Assembly (NCBI GenBank): GCA_903845935.1
Contig: CAIMZI010000020.1
Coordinates: 1 to 38,244 of the forward strand
Reading direction: 5' to 3'
Source: an uncultured beta proteobacterium
Lineage (GTDB): Bacteria; Pseudomonadota; Gammaproteobacteria; Burkholderiales; Burkholderiaceae_C
DNA: 38,244 bases
The position numbers and the translations under genes were made by a program. Shown piece by piece: positions 25,858-34,604 of the stretch. The notes beneath the pieces are model-generated. The model was not told where the DNA came from. It worked only from the letters and a program-made list of their open reading frames with translations, and did no database searches. The first letter of the stretch is position 1. Each line of letters opens with the position of its first letter.

Positions 25858-26310
25858 TCAGGCTTGGCGCACCACCAGCAGGGAAATCGGACTGATGCGT
25901 GTCAGGCTCTCGGCTACGCTGCCCACCAGCAGACGCTTGATGCCGCTGCCGCCGTGCGCTCCCACCACCAGCAGGTCCGCACCCCAGGACTGGGCCGCAT
26001 CGGCAATCGCTTCGGCCACCCTTCGGTTGGCGGATTCGATTAACAGGCCCTCGCAGGTGCAGCCCACCGCCTTGGCGCGGGCCACTGCCTCGTCCAGCAT
26101 TTTGTGGGCGCCAGAGCGGATTTCTTCCTTGATCTTGTCCACATTGATGAAGGAACCCAGGCCCATGCCGTGTTGCATGAGGTCGGCCTCGTCGGCGACA
26201 AAGGTGATGCACAGGCGGGCCTTGAAGGCTTGGGCCATGGTAATGGCTTCTTCCAGTGCGCGGTTGGCGCTTGAGCTGCCATCGATGGCGACAAATACGT
26301 GTTTTTTCAT
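25858..26310 (-). CDS. Universal stress protein (UspA family), ATP-binding type
   Basis: A protein of 150 residues. The start is MKKHVFVAIDGSSSANRALE, with the aspartate (IDGS) that contacts ATP. The end carries VVGAHGGSGIKRLLVGSVAE, the Gly-x2-Gly-x9-Gly-Ser ATP-binding pattern. It lies 15 bases after the lactate permease stop on the same strand, so it is probably the last gene of the lactate operon. It converges on the SulP gene. Confidence 0.9.
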   Translation of the reverse strand: MKKHVFVAIDGSSSANRALEEAITMAQAFKARLCITFVADEADLMQHGMGLGSFINVDKIKEEIRSGAHKMLDEAVARAKAVGCTCEGLLIESANRRVAEAIADAAQSWGADLLVVGAHGGSGIKRLLVGSVAESLTRISPISLLVVRQA

Positions 26311-26325
26311 GGTTGTGCTCTCGGT

Positions 26326-27987
26326 TTACTTGGCCACCAGCAGGGTGAACGGCCAGACATAGGCTTCCAGCGTCACAAACACACCGACCAGGCAGGCCAG
26401 CGCGATGGAGTGGAAGAAGACAAAGCGCAGGATGTCGCCTTCGTGGTTGAACCATTTGGTGGCAGTGGAGGCCACGACGATGGACTGGGCGTCAATCATC
26501 TTGCCCATCACGCCGCCCGCGCTATTGGCAGCGCCCATCAGGTTGGCGGACAAGCCGAGCTGTTCGGCTGCCACTTTTTGCATGCCTCCAAACAGCACAT
26601 TGGCTGCCGTGTCGGAGCCTGTCATGGCCACGCCTATCCATCCCATCAGGGTGCCAAAGAAGGGATACAAAACACCTGAATTGGCAAATGCCAGGCCCAG
26701 CGTGGTGTCGGTTCCGGAGTAGCGTGTCAGCGTGCCCAGGCCCAGCATCAGCACGATGGTGGCCAGCGAATAGCGCACCAGCCAAAAGGTGCGCAGATAG
26801 ACGACGACGATCTGCACCAGCTTGTAGTTCATGACCAGCGCGCCAACGATGGAGGCCAGCAAAATGCCGGTGCCGGTGGCGGACAGCAGATTGAGTGTGT
26901 AGACGGCCGCTTCCTTGGTCGGCTTGGGAACCACGGGTGCCACTTTTTCCACCAGCAGGTGGAGTCCACTCATCGGAAAGGTTGGCGCAAACAGGCTGTT
27001 CAGGTAGGTCTTGACCACCGGCAGGCCCCAGATGAACACGAACACCGTCAGGATCGCCCAGGGCATCCAGGCGCGCACCATCTCGCCCACGGAATGCTGG
27101 GTGATGGGACCTGATTCGAGCGTGGCTTCTTCTTCGCTGGTACGTCCGGCAAGCGATACGGAAGTCCAGATTTCTTTGGGTTGCCAGACGCGCAAAAAGC
27201 CGATCAGGCTGGCCATGGAAATAATGGCCGAGATAATGCCGACCAACTCTGGCCCCATAAAGTTGGAAACCAGGTATTCGGGTACCGCAAAGCTGACGGC
27301 CGTTACCAGGATGGCGGGCCAGACCTGCATCATGCCCCGGCGACCGGCAAAGGCCCAGACCAGCCAGAACGGGATCAACAGTGAGAAGAATGCCAGCTGG
27401 GTGCCAATGGTGGCGGTCACTGCGTTCAGGTCATAGCCGTGTACCTTGGCCAGGGTTAGAACCGGTGTGCCCAGTGCGCCGAAGGCCACCGGTGCGGTGT
27501 TGGCAATCAGCGTCAAGCCCGAAGCCGCCAGCGGCGAAAAGCCCAGCCCAATCAGGATACCGGCGGTTACCGCCACGGGGGTGCCAAAGCCAGCTGCACC
27601 TTCAAAGAAAGCCCCAAAACAAAAGGCGATCAGCAGCAGTTGCAGGCGCCGGTCGCGGGTGATGCCGGACAGCGAATCCTGCAAAATCTTGAAGCTGCCG
27701 TTTTGCTCGGCCAACTGCTGCAAAAAGATGATGTTGAGCACGATCCAGCCGATCGGCAGCAGGCCGGTAAAGCCGCCCAAGAGCGCGGCCTTGCCTGCCA
27801 TCTCGGCCGGCATGCCATATCCCAGAATGGCGATGGCCAGGGCGCTGACAAGCCCCAAGCCAGCGGCGATATGCGCCTTGATGTGCAGAAAGCCCAGGCA
27901 GATGAGCATCACCGCCACCGGCACAGCGGCCAGTAGCGTTGAGATCACCATATTGCCGAACGGGTCGTATATTTGTTGCCAGATCAT
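26326..27987 (-). CDS. lldP: Lactate permease (LctP family)
   Basis: A protein of 553 residues with about 13 membrane segments. Family stretches include ITRDRRLQLLLIAFCFGAFF, EGAAGFGTPVAVTAGILIGL, GWIGVAMTGSDTAANVLFGG and AANSAGGVMGKMIDAQSIVV. LctP proteins import L- and D-lactate (and glycolate) with protons. GAGGAG precedes the ATG. It follows the D-lactate dehydrogenase gene by 84 bases on the same strand; that gap holds a small GC palindrome but no obvious promoter. Confidence 0.93.
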   Translation of the reverse strand: MIWQQIYDPFGNMVISTLLAAVPVAVMLICLGFLHIKAHIAAGLGLVSALAIAILGYGMPAEMAGKAALLGGFTGLLPIGWIVLNIIFLQQLAEQNGSFKILQDSLSGITRDRRLQLLLIAFCFGAFFEGAAGFGTPVAVTAGILIGLGFSPLAASGLTLIANTAPVAFGALGTPVLTLAKVHGYDLNAVTATIGTQLAFFSLLIPFWLVWAFAGRRGMMQVWPAILVTAVSFAVPEYLVSNFMGPELVGIISAIISMASLIGFLRVWQPKEIWTSVSLAGRTSEEEATLESGPITQHSVGEMVRAWMPWAILTVFVFIWGLPVVKTYLNSLFAPTFPMSGLHLLVEKVAPVVPKPTKEAAVYTLNLLSATGTGILLASIVGALVMNYKLVQIVVVYLRTFWLVRYSLATIVLMLGLGTLTRYSGTDTTLGLAFANSGVLYPFFGTLMGWIGVAMTGSDTAANVLFGGMQKVAAEQLGLSANLMGAANSAGGVMGKMIDAQSIVVASTATKWFNHEGDILRFVFFHSIALACLVGVFVTLEAYVWPFTLLVAK

Positions 27988-28071
27988 AGGAATCTCCTCG
28001 GTGTTTTTTGAAAATTGAAAAGCGTTATTGAGCGTGGGGGCGCGGCGCGCCAGGTGTTGGGTCGTGGTGTT

Positions 28072-30891
28072 TCAGCAAGCGGCGGCGTCCTCCTCACGGC
28101 TGCACTCTTCTAGCAAATAAGCCACCGAGTGGTAGGGGCGTCCGGTTTCTTCGGTCAGGCCGATCTCGCAGGTGCGGTTGGTGGAAACGCCTTCGCAGCA
28201 ATTGCTGGGCAACTCTGCGTGAATCTTGCGCAGCGCATGGGCATTGAGTTCGGGCACCACAAAGCCGCGGTCACCGGCAAAGCCGCAGCAGGTCACGCCG
28301 GCCGGCTCGACCACGCTTTCAGCGCAGGCCGCCACCAGGGTGCGCAATTTCTCATGGGTGCCGGTGCGCCGCGCGCTGCAGTTGATGTGCAGGGCAATCG
28401 GGCCGGGCTTTTTGTGCAGCCGGTGGTTCAGGCGCGGCAGCAGGGCGTCGACGGCAAATTCATGGAAGTCCAGAATCTCTACACGACCCGCCAGCAGCTT
28501 TTGCATGCGTGCCGAGCAGGAACTGGCATCCAGGATGATGGGGTAGTGGCCGCCCTGGCCGTTATCGGCTGCGGCCAGCAGGGCGGTGGTCAGCGCGTCG
28601 GACATGGCATCGGCCTCTTCGGCCATGCCCTTGCTGGCCAGCATCAGGCCGCAGCAGAGTTTCTCGAAGCCTTCGGGCAGGCGCGGTGCAAAGCCGCCTC
28701 GGATCAGCAACTCGATCACCACATCGGCCAGACCGGCCTCATTGCTGGTGTTGCCGCCGAAGATGCGCGCGCCGCAGGTGGGGAAATACACCACCGGGTC
28801 ACCGGTCGAGGTGCGCACCTGTGGTGCACGCCCGGCCTGCGGCATGGACTTTTTCCAGACGCCACTCGAGAGCTTGTTGAGCAGCTCGCCACCCACCACC
28901 TTGGACACGGCATTGCCGACCGTAATGCCGGCGCGGGAGAGGGTGGCGACCTTGCCAAAATGCTCGCCCACCATTTTTCCGACGCTGTGGCTGGTGCTGC
29001 CCAGGCCACGACCGCGCAGCAACCGGGTGAGTTCACCGGTATCGATGCCGACCGGGCAAGCGGTGGAGCACATGCCGCAACCGGCGCAGGTGTCCAGGCC
29101 GAAGTAGGCAAAGTCGGTGGCCACAGAACCTGGGTCTTCATGGGCAGCCTCGCGGCGCGACAGTTCACGCCAGCTGACGATGCGCTGGCGCGGGGACAGG
29201 GTCAGGCGGTGCGAGGGGCACAGTGGTTCGCAAAAGCCGCATCCAATGCAGCGGTCTACCAGTGCTTCGGCAGCCGGCATGGGCTTGAGATTTTTGAGGT
29301 GAGACTCGGGGTCTTCGGTGAGGATGACGCCTGGATTCAGCAAACCCTTGGGATCAAACAACGCCTTGATGCGGCGCATCAGGTCGGTCGCCTGCTTGCC
29401 CCACTCCATCTCCACAAACGGCGCCATATTGCGGCCAGTGCCATGTTCAGCCTTGAGTGAGCCGTCGTATTTTTTGACCACCAGATCACAGACGTCGTCC
29501 ATGAAGCGCGCATAGCGCCGCACCTCGGCATCGTCACCAAAGTCCTGGGTGAAGACGAAGTGCAGATTGCCTTCGAGCGCGTGGCCGAAGATGATGGCCT
29601 CGTAGTAGCCGTGCTTCAGGAAGAGCGCCTGCAGGTCCAGTGTGGCCGAGGCCAGCGATTCAATCGGGAAGGCCACGTCTTCGATGATCACCGTGGTGCC
29701 TGCCTTGCGCATGGCGCCCACCGAGGGGAATGTGCCCTTGCGCACCTTCCAGTACATCTCGCAGGTGGCGGCGTCAGTGGAAAACTGCGGTAGCTCCACG
29801 GTGTCAATGCCCTGTAGCGCGGCCAGTACGGCGTCCATCTTCAGCTGCAGAGAAACGGCGGTTTCGGCGCGCACTTCAATCAGCAGCGCGGCGGCGTCAG
29901 AGCCCAGGGTCTGGATGACGGCGGGCAGGCCGGGCTTGGTTTCGACCGAACGCAGGGCCGGACGGTCCAGCAGTTCCACTGCGGCGACTGGCTTCGGCTT
30001 GAGCTGGATCACCGCATCGCAGGCACTTGCAATGGTCGGGAAGAACACCAGCGCGCTGGCCTTGAACGGGTCCTCAGTCACGGTCTCGAATGTGATGCTG
30101 GAAATAAAGCCCAGCGTGCCTTCCGAGCCAATCATCAGGTGCGACAGGATTTCCACTGGGTCGGTGTAGTCGATTAACGCATTGAGGCTGTAGCCGGTGG
30201 TGTTTTTGATCTGGTACTTGTGGCGTATGCGCTCGGCCAGAGCGCTGTCGGCGCGGGTTTGTTCGCCTATTTGCTGAAGCTCATCCAACAGGGCACCGTG
30301 GCTGGTTTGGAAGGCTGCAACGCTGGTCGTGTCCTGGGTGTCGAGCACGCTGCCGTCGGCCAGCAGCACGCGCATACCGACTAGCGTTCGGTAGCTGTTC
30401 TGCGCCGTGCCGCAGCACATGCCGGATGCGTTGTTGGCGGCAATACCGCCGATCTTGCAGGCGTTGATGGAGGCAGGGTCGGGCCCGATCTTGCGGCCCA
30501 GCGGTGCCAGCCGAAAGTTGACCTCGCCACCGATGATGCCCGGCCCCAGGCGCACGCTGCTGGCGTCGGGTGCAATCTCGCAGGTGGCAAAGCCTTCGCC
30601 AATCAGCATCAACACGCCATCGGTCACGGCCTGACCCGACAGGCTGGTGCCAGCGGCGCGAATCGTTACCGGGCGCTGGTGGGCATGGGCGATGGCCAGC
30701 ACGGCCTGCACCTCGGCCTCGTTTTCGACGATGGCGATGACCTCGGGTGTGAGGCGGTAAAAGCTGGCGTCCGTGCCATAGGCCAGACGGCGAAGCTCGT
30801 CAAACACCACTTGACGCACTGGCAACGCGTTGCTCAGTGCGGTGATGAGCGGGCTTATGGCTTGCTGCAGGTCGTGGCTCTTCACATCCAT
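28072..30891 (-). CDS. FAD/4Fe-4S D-lactate dehydrogenase (Dld-II type)
   Basis: A protein of 939 residues. The N-terminal FAD-binding half (about 50-270) includes PVTIRAAGTSLSGQAVTDGV and KIGGIAANNASGMCCGTAQN. The FAD-oxidase C-terminal domain (about 280-540) includes EAIIFGHALEGNLHFVFTQD. A [4Fe-4S] ferredoxin pair follows: CIGCGFCEPLCP (about 547) and CAGCGMCSTACPVG (about 601). Cys-Cys-Gly domains (about 690-920) include CCGLMLASKG and CCGFAGDRGF. This arrangement matches Dld-II of Shewanella, a membrane-associated quinone-linked D-lactate dehydrogenase. The lactate permease and FadR-type regulator next to it support D-lactate rather than glycolate or D-2-hydroxyglutarate. GAGGAG precedes the ATG. 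Confidence 0.88.
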   Translation of the reverse strand: MDVKSHDLQQAISPLITALSNALPVRQVVFDELRRLAYGTDASFYRLTPEVIAIVENEAEVQAVLAIAHAHQRPVTIRAAGTSLSGQAVTDGVLMLIGEGFATCEIAPDASSVRLGPGIIGGEVNFRLAPLGRKIGPDPASINACKIGGIAANNASGMCCGTAQNSYRTLVGMRVLLADGSVLDTQDTTSVAAFQTSHGALLDELQQIGEQTRADSALAERIRHKYQIKNTTGYSLNALIDYTDPVEILSHLMIGSEGTLGFISSITFETVTEDPFKASALVFFPTIASACDAVIQLKPKPVAAVELLDRPALRSVETKPGLPAVIQTLGSDAAALLIEVRAETAVSLQLKMDAVLAALQGIDTVELPQFSTDAATCEMYWKVRKGTFPSVGAMRKAGTTVIIEDVAFPIESLASATLDLQALFLKHGYYEAIIFGHALEGNLHFVFTQDFGDDAEVRRYARFMDDVCDLVVKKYDGSLKAEHGTGRNMAPFVEMEWGKQATDLMRRIKALFDPKGLLNPGVILTEDPESHLKNLKPMPAAEALVDRCIGCGFCEPLCPSHRLTLSPRQRIVSWRELSRREAAHEDPGSVATDFAYFGLDTCAGCGMCSTACPVGIDTGELTRLLRGRGLGSTSHSVGKMVGEHFGKVATLSRAGITVGNAVSKVVGGELLNKLSSGVWKKSMPQAGRAPQVRTSTGDPVVYFPTCGARIFGGNTSNEAGLADVVIELLIRGGFAPRLPEGFEKLCCGLMLASKGMAEEADAMSDALTTALLAAADNGQGGHYPIILDASSCSARMQKLLAGRVEILDFHEFAVDALLPRLNHRLHKKPGPIALHINCSARRTGTHEKLRTLVAACAESVVEPAGVTCCGFAGDRGFVVPELNAHALRKIHAELPSNCCEGVSTNRTCEIGLTEETGRPYHSVAYLLEECSREEDAAAC

Positions 30892-30920
30892 TCTCCTCGT
30901 TATGATTGCATTTGGTAAAG

Positions 30921-30971
30921 TGGTATGACCAATGTGCGCAGAATGTAATTCGGCAGACGCCTACTTGTCAA
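30921..30971 (-). promoter_or_regulatory. Promoter and operator of the D-lactate operon
   Basis: On the minus strand, TTGACA (30971-30966), 17 bases and TTACAT (30948-30943) form a near-consensus promoter. TGGTATGACCA (30921-30931) lies just past the expected start of transcription, where a bound repressor would block. It is the reverse complement of the second operator at 31029-31039 and fits the TGGT-N3-ACCA pattern of FadR/LldR-type regulators. Confidence 0.72.
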
Positions 30972-31028
30972 CACAAATTGCAGGGATATGCCTGAAATTT
31001 TTGATGGCCTTGGCTCAAAATGTTAAAC

Positions 31029-31039
31029 TGGTCATACCA
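31029..31039 (+). promoter_or_regulatory. Second LldR-type operator, upstream of the regulator gene
   Basis: TGGTCATACCA, exact reverse complement of the operator at 30921-30931, ends 14 bases before the regulator ATG. The regulator gene has no visible Shine-Dalgarno sequence, so this site probably overlaps its transcription start. It predicts autoregulation. Confidence 0.7.
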
Positions 31040-31053
31040 AATACAGACTATCC

Positions 31054-31806
31054 ATGAACCAAGCCCGCCCCCCTCTTGCACGCATTGCCGATGTGGTTGC
31101 CCGCGATCTGGAGCAGCGCATTCTTGAAGGTTCTCTCAAGCCCGGTGATCGCTTGCCCTCCGAGCGCACACTGGCGCTGGAGCTGGCGATTTCGCGTCCC
31201 AGCCTGCGCGAAGCGATTCAGAAACTGGTGAGCAAGGGTCTGCTGGAAACCAAACATGGCGGTGGCACGGTGGTGACCGACCGCCTGCAGTCCAGCTTTT
31301 CAGATCCCTGGCAGGACATGCTGAAGACGCACCCGCTGTTGCAAACCGACATGCTGGAGTTTCGCCACATGCTCGAAGGCGAAGCCGCCAAACTCGCCGC
31401 CGAACGCGCCACCGATGTGGACCTGGAGCGCATTGATGCCGCCTATGAGGCGTTGAAGCTAGCCTACGATAGCGACGACATGACGGCCTGCATTGACACC
31501 GACGTGGCCTTTCACCAGGCCATCGCCGACGCCTCACACAACAGCCTGATCGGTCACCTTTGGGCCAGTCTGATGCGCGTGATCCACGGCCATGTGTCCG
31601 ACAACTTGGTGCACCTGCACGCCATCCCCAGTCAATGGGAACAACTGCGGGAGCAACACAAGGCGATCTGGGAGTCGGTGCGCGGCCATGCTTCTGAGGA
31701 CGCCATGCGCGCCTCGCGGGAACATATCAGTTTCGTACGCCAAAGCATGGCCGAAGCCGCCAAGGTGGAAGACCGGCGCAATAGCGCGCTGAGGCGCTTG
31801 AGCTGA
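31054..31806 (+). CDS. lldR: FadR-subfamily GntR regulator of lactate use (LldR-like)
   Basis: A protein of 250 residues. Residues 10-75 form the GntR winged helix (LKPGDRLPSERTLALELAIS, RPSLREAIQKLVSKGLLETK, HGGGTVVTD); residues 95-230 form the FCD ligand domain (MLEFRHMLEGEAAKLAAERA, DVAFHQAIADASHNSL) with the metal-binding Asp/His pattern. It is divergent from the lactate operon, with two inverted copies of a TGGT-N3-ACCA site between. It probably represses the operon until lactate binds. PdhR/GlcC-type paralogues are the alternative. Confidence 0.88.
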   Translation: MNQARPPLARIADVVARDLEQRILEGSLKPGDRLPSERTLALELAISRPSLREAIQKLVSKGLLETKHGGGTVVTDRLQSSFSDPWQDMLKTHPLLQTDMLEFRHMLEGEAAKLAAERATDVDLERIDAAYEALKLAYDSDDMTACIDTDVAFHQAIADASHNSLIGHLWASLMRVIHGHVSDNLVHLHAIPSQWEQLREQHKAIWESVRGHASEDAMRASREHISFVRQSMAEAAKVEDRRNSALRRLS

Positions 31807-31809
31807 GGG

Positions 31810-32002
31810 TTAAGCCGCCAGCCAAGCCACAAAGTCCGCCTTGCATGGCGGGGCTGATGCCGTGGTCCATGGGGTAGAGCCGCAGGCTGTGGGGTACCTG
31901 CAGCTGGGTCAGCAGCGCGTCCGAGCGCAGCGCCCAGTGCACCGGCAGGGTGTTGTCTTGCTCGCCATGGCTGAGAAAAAAGCCCTGAGCTTGGACAGGC
32001 GT
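31810..32002 (-). pseudogene. C-terminal fragment of an alpha/beta-hydrolase (carboxylesterase), frameshifted
   Basis: Read on the minus strand the fragment gives VQAQGFFLSHGEQDNTLPVH, then WALRSDALLTQLQVPHSLRL and YPMDHGISPAMQ. A one-base shift near 31838-31842 restores ADFVAWLAA and a TAA at 31812-31810. LSHGEQDNTLPV and YPMDHGIS are the acid and histidine regions of the catalytic triad in the phospholipase/carboxylesterase family. The nucleophile half is missing; an in-frame stop lies at 32005-32003. This is a decayed, truncated gene in the 233 bases between the lactate regulator and the dioxygenase gene. Confidence 0.65.
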
Positions 32003-32039
32003 TCATTACAGGCATGTGATTTACCGGTAACTGATTGCT

Positions 32040-32858
32040 TCAGTGGACGGCAGCGCTTGCGGCAGTTGTGGCAGGCGTCATGCCCCATACAAAGGAGTCC
32101 ATGGACAGCATGCCATGTTCGATGCCGCCGTCAATCAGTTGCGCCTTGTCGCCTGGCAGCTGTGCGCCCAGTGCCACCAGCAGCGGCAAAAAGTGCTCCT
32201 CGGTCGGATGTGCGCGCTGGGCATGCGGCGCCTCGCTGCGGTAGCGGATCACCGGATGCACGGCATTGGCCAGCACGGCGCTTTTCACCCAGCCGGAAAA
32301 CTCTTCTACATAGTGGTCGCCAGCCGCCACACCGCGTCTGAATTCGCCCAAGTTGTGCGTCATGCTGCCCGAAGTTACTATCAGCACGCCCTGTGTACGC
32401 AGCGGTGCCAGGGCACGGCCCAGTTGTACGGCCTGCTCGGTATTCAGGTCATAGGGCATGGAGACCTGAAACACCGGAATCTGCGCCTTGGGCAGCAAGT
32501 GGTACAGCGGCACCCACGCGCCGTGGTCCAGACCGCGGCGGGCGTCAATGGTGGTGGCATAACCGGCCTCGGTCAGCAACTTGGCAGCTTGTTCGGCGAT
32601 ATCTGGCGCACCGGCAGCCGGGTATTGCAGTTCATACAGGGCCGAGGGGAAACCGCCGAAGTCGTAAATGGTTTCCGGTGCTGCGGTGCTGGAGACCGCC
32701 ACGCCCCTGGTTTGCCAATGGGGTGACACCACCAGCACGGCGCGCACGCCCTCCAGCTCTGCGCCCAGGGCCTGCAACTGGGGACCCAGCTTGCCTGGCT
32801 CCAGTGCAAAGGTGGGCGCGCCGTGCGAGATAAAAAAGAGCGGGGTGGTGGCGGTCAT
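32040..32858 (-). CDS. Class III extradiol dioxygenase, DODA/YgiD type
   Basis: A protein of 272 residues. Metal-binding histidines are expected in ISHGAP (His12), SPHW (His47) and the C-terminal HPTEEHFLPLLVALGA; DHGAWVPLYHL is also conserved. This is the LigB-superfamily branch containing plant DOPA 4,5-dioxygenase and E. coli YgiD. Natural substrates in bacteria are mostly unknown catechols. It is separate from pmdAB and divergent from a LysR gene across 116 bases, so it probably belongs to a small, independently regulated aromatic function. Confidence 0.85.
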   Translation of the reverse strand: MTATTPLFFISHGAPTFALEPGKLGPQLQALGAELEGVRAVLVVSPHWQTRGVAVSSTAAPETIYDFGGFPSALYELQYPAAGAPDIAEQAAKLLTEAGYATTIDARRGLDHGAWVPLYHLLPKAQIPVFQVSMPYDLNTEQAVQLGRALAPLRTQGVLIVTSGSMTHNLGEFRRGVAAGDHYVEEFSGWVKSAVLANAVHPVIRYRSEAPHAQRAHPTEEHFLPLLVALGAQLPGDKAQLIDGGIEHGMLSMDSFVWGMTPATTAASAAVH

Positions 32859-32974
32859 GGCGGTTTCCGTAAGGGGTTGGCGCGGCGTTTGCAGCGCATG
32901 GGTTGAACTTTATTGGTTTTTAATCAGAGGATAAACGTGCAAAAATAAGATTCATTGTTTCACTTGGAGGGATA

Positions 32975-33874
32975 GTGGATAGATTTCTGGAAATGCAGGC
33001 CTTTAATGCCGTGGTCGAGGCCGGCAGCTTTGTGAAGGCGGCGGATGCGCTGGACCTATCCAAGGCGGCGATCTCGCGCTATGTGGTGGACATGGAGACG
33101 CGCCTTGGTGTCCGGTTGCTACACCGCACCACGCGGCGCCTGTCGCTGACCGACGAGGGCCAGGTGTTCTACGCCCGCAGCAAGGAGTTGCTGGCCGAGC
33201 TGGAGGAGGCCGAAGCCGAGGTCACTTCGCGCAGCGAAGCGGCCACCGGCCTGCTGCGCATCAACGCACCTTTTACCTTCGGCATCCTGCAACTCGCGCC
33301 CCTGTGGGGACAGTTCAAGGCGCTGCACCCCAAGGTGTCGCTGGACATCACGCTGGCCGACCGGCTGGCGGACCTGGTTGAGGAGGGTTATGACGTAGCC
33401 ATTCGCATCGCCACCATGGCCAGCTCCACCTTGGTGAGCAAGCGCCTGGCCACTACGCGCATGGTCTTGTGTGCCTCGCCCGACTACCTGGCGCAACACG
33501 GCACGCCCACCCATCCGTCCGAACTGGCGACGCATGCGGTGATTGCCTATGTCTATTGGGCGACTCGCGATGAATGGCGCTTTGACGGGCCCGATGGTCC
33601 GGTAAGCGTCAAGACCCAGCCCATCATGAGCACCAACAGCGGCGACACCTGCCGCTCCGCAGCATTGGCACACCAGGGCGTGATTCTGCAGCCCAGTTTT
33701 TTGGTCGGGCAGGATCTGGCGGCCGGCACGCTGGTGGAGCTGATGCCGCAGTTTCGATCCTTGGAACTCGGCATTTACGCCGTCTATCCGACGCGCAAAC
33801 ATGTGCCGGCCAAGGTGCGTGCCCTGGTGGACTTTCTGCAGGGCCATTTCAGCAACCGCCCCAAGGACTGGTAA
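32975..33874 (+). CDS. LysR-family regulator divergent from the DODA-type dioxygenase
   Basis: A protein of 299 residues starting with GTG, preceded by GGAGG. The N-terminal winged helix (MDRFLEMQAFNAVVEAGSFV, KAADALDLSKAAISRYVVDM) is of the large CrgA/AaeR-like LysR group, with RLLHRTTRRLSLTDEG. The effector domain follows (LLRINAPFTFGILQLAP, LVEEGYDVAIRIA, GVILQPSFLV). It most likely controls the divergent dioxygenase gene, itself, or the flavin-reductase-like gene downstream. The ligand is unknown. Confidence 0.85.
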   Translation: MDRFLEMQAFNAVVEAGSFVKAADALDLSKAAISRYVVDMETRLGVRLLHRTTRRLSLTDEGQVFYARSKELLAELEEAEAEVTSRSEAATGLLRINAPFTFGILQLAPLWGQFKALHPKVSLDITLADRLADLVEEGYDVAIRIATMASSTLVSKRLATTRMVLCASPDYLAQHGTPTHPSELATHAVIAYVYWATRDEWRFDGPDGPVSVKTQPIMSTNSGDTCRSAALAHQGVILQPSFLVGQDLAAGTLVELMPQFRSLELGIYAVYPTRKHVPAKVRALVDFLQGHFSNRPKDW

Positions 33875-33948
33875 GACGGGCAGTGCGGGTACGCAGGCAG
33901 ACCAAGCGGTGAACTGCGATACTCACGTACCCCATTTTCCCTGCAGCC

Positions 33949-34578
33949 ATGACCGCCACCGAGCCCATTTTTCACAGTTACGAACCCAAGGCCGGTCACG
34001 GCCTGGCGCATGACCCGTTCAACGCAATCGTCGGCCCGCGCCCGATCGGCTGGATCTCCACGCGCAACGCGGGCGGTGCCGTCAATCTGGCGCCCTACAG
34101 CTTTTTCAACGCCTTCAATTACGTGCCGCCCATCATCGGATTCGCCAGCATTGGCGCCAAGGACACGCTGCGCAACATTGAGGAAACCGGCGAATTTGTC
34201 TGGAACCTGGTGACGCGCCCTTTGGCCGAGCAAATGAACCAGACCTGCGCGCCGGTCGCACCCGGAGTCAATGAATTTGAACTGGCCGAGCTGGAATCTC
34301 TTGCCTCCAGTCAGCTGTCTGTGCCCCGCGTGGCCTTGAGCCCGGTGGCTTTCGAATGCCGCAAGACCCAGGTGTTGCAATTGCAGGGTCTGGACGGCAA
34401 CAAGGTCTCCACCTGGCTGGTGCTGGGCGAGGTAGTGGCGGTGCATATTGCCCGGCACCTGCTCAAGGACGGTGTCTACCAAACGGCAGAGGCAGAGCAT
34501 GTGCTGCGCGGTGGCGGGCCAGCCGATTACTTTCAGGTCGGGCCCGAGCAGTTGTTTCGCATGTGGCGTCCGACCTAA
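33949..34578 (+). CDS. Flavin-reductase-like, FMN-binding protein
   Basis: A protein of 209 residues of the DIM6/NTAB split-barrel family. RPIGWISTRNAGGAVNLAPY is the FMN-binding signature, with FFNAFNYVPPIIGFASIGA after it and ETGEFVWNLVTRPLAEQMNQ. Such proteins reduce flavin for oxygenases or act on FMN-linked substrates. It follows the LysR gene by 74 bases on the same strand. A link with the DODA-type dioxygenase is possible but that enzyme needs no flavin. No clear Shine-Dalgarno sequence precedes the ATG. Confidence 0.85.
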   Translation: MTATEPIFHSYEPKAGHGLAHDPFNAIVGPRPIGWISTRNAGGAVNLAPYSFFNAFNYVPPIIGFASIGAKDTLRNIEETGEFVWNLVTRPLAEQMNQTCAPVAPGVNEFELAELESLASSQLSVPRVALSPVAFECRKTQVLQLQGLDGNKVSTWLVLGEVVAVHIARHLLKDGVYQTAEAEHVLRGGGPADYFQVGPEQLFRMWRPT

Positions 34579-34604
34579 GGTCTGCACCCCTAGTCAGCCT
34601 GCGC

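Noticed and set aside
28046..28060. GC palindrome between the D-lactate dehydrogenase and lactate permease genes as a terminator
   Set aside because: The short GGCGC/GCGCC stem has no T-run and lies inside what looks like one operon; too weak to call.
28129..29460. 443-codon open frame on the plus strand opposite the D-lactate dehydrogenase
   Set aside because: It lies wholly antisense to a gene with clear domains, has no family-like sequence and is Ala/Gly/His/Gln-rich as expected from a GC-rich shadow frame.
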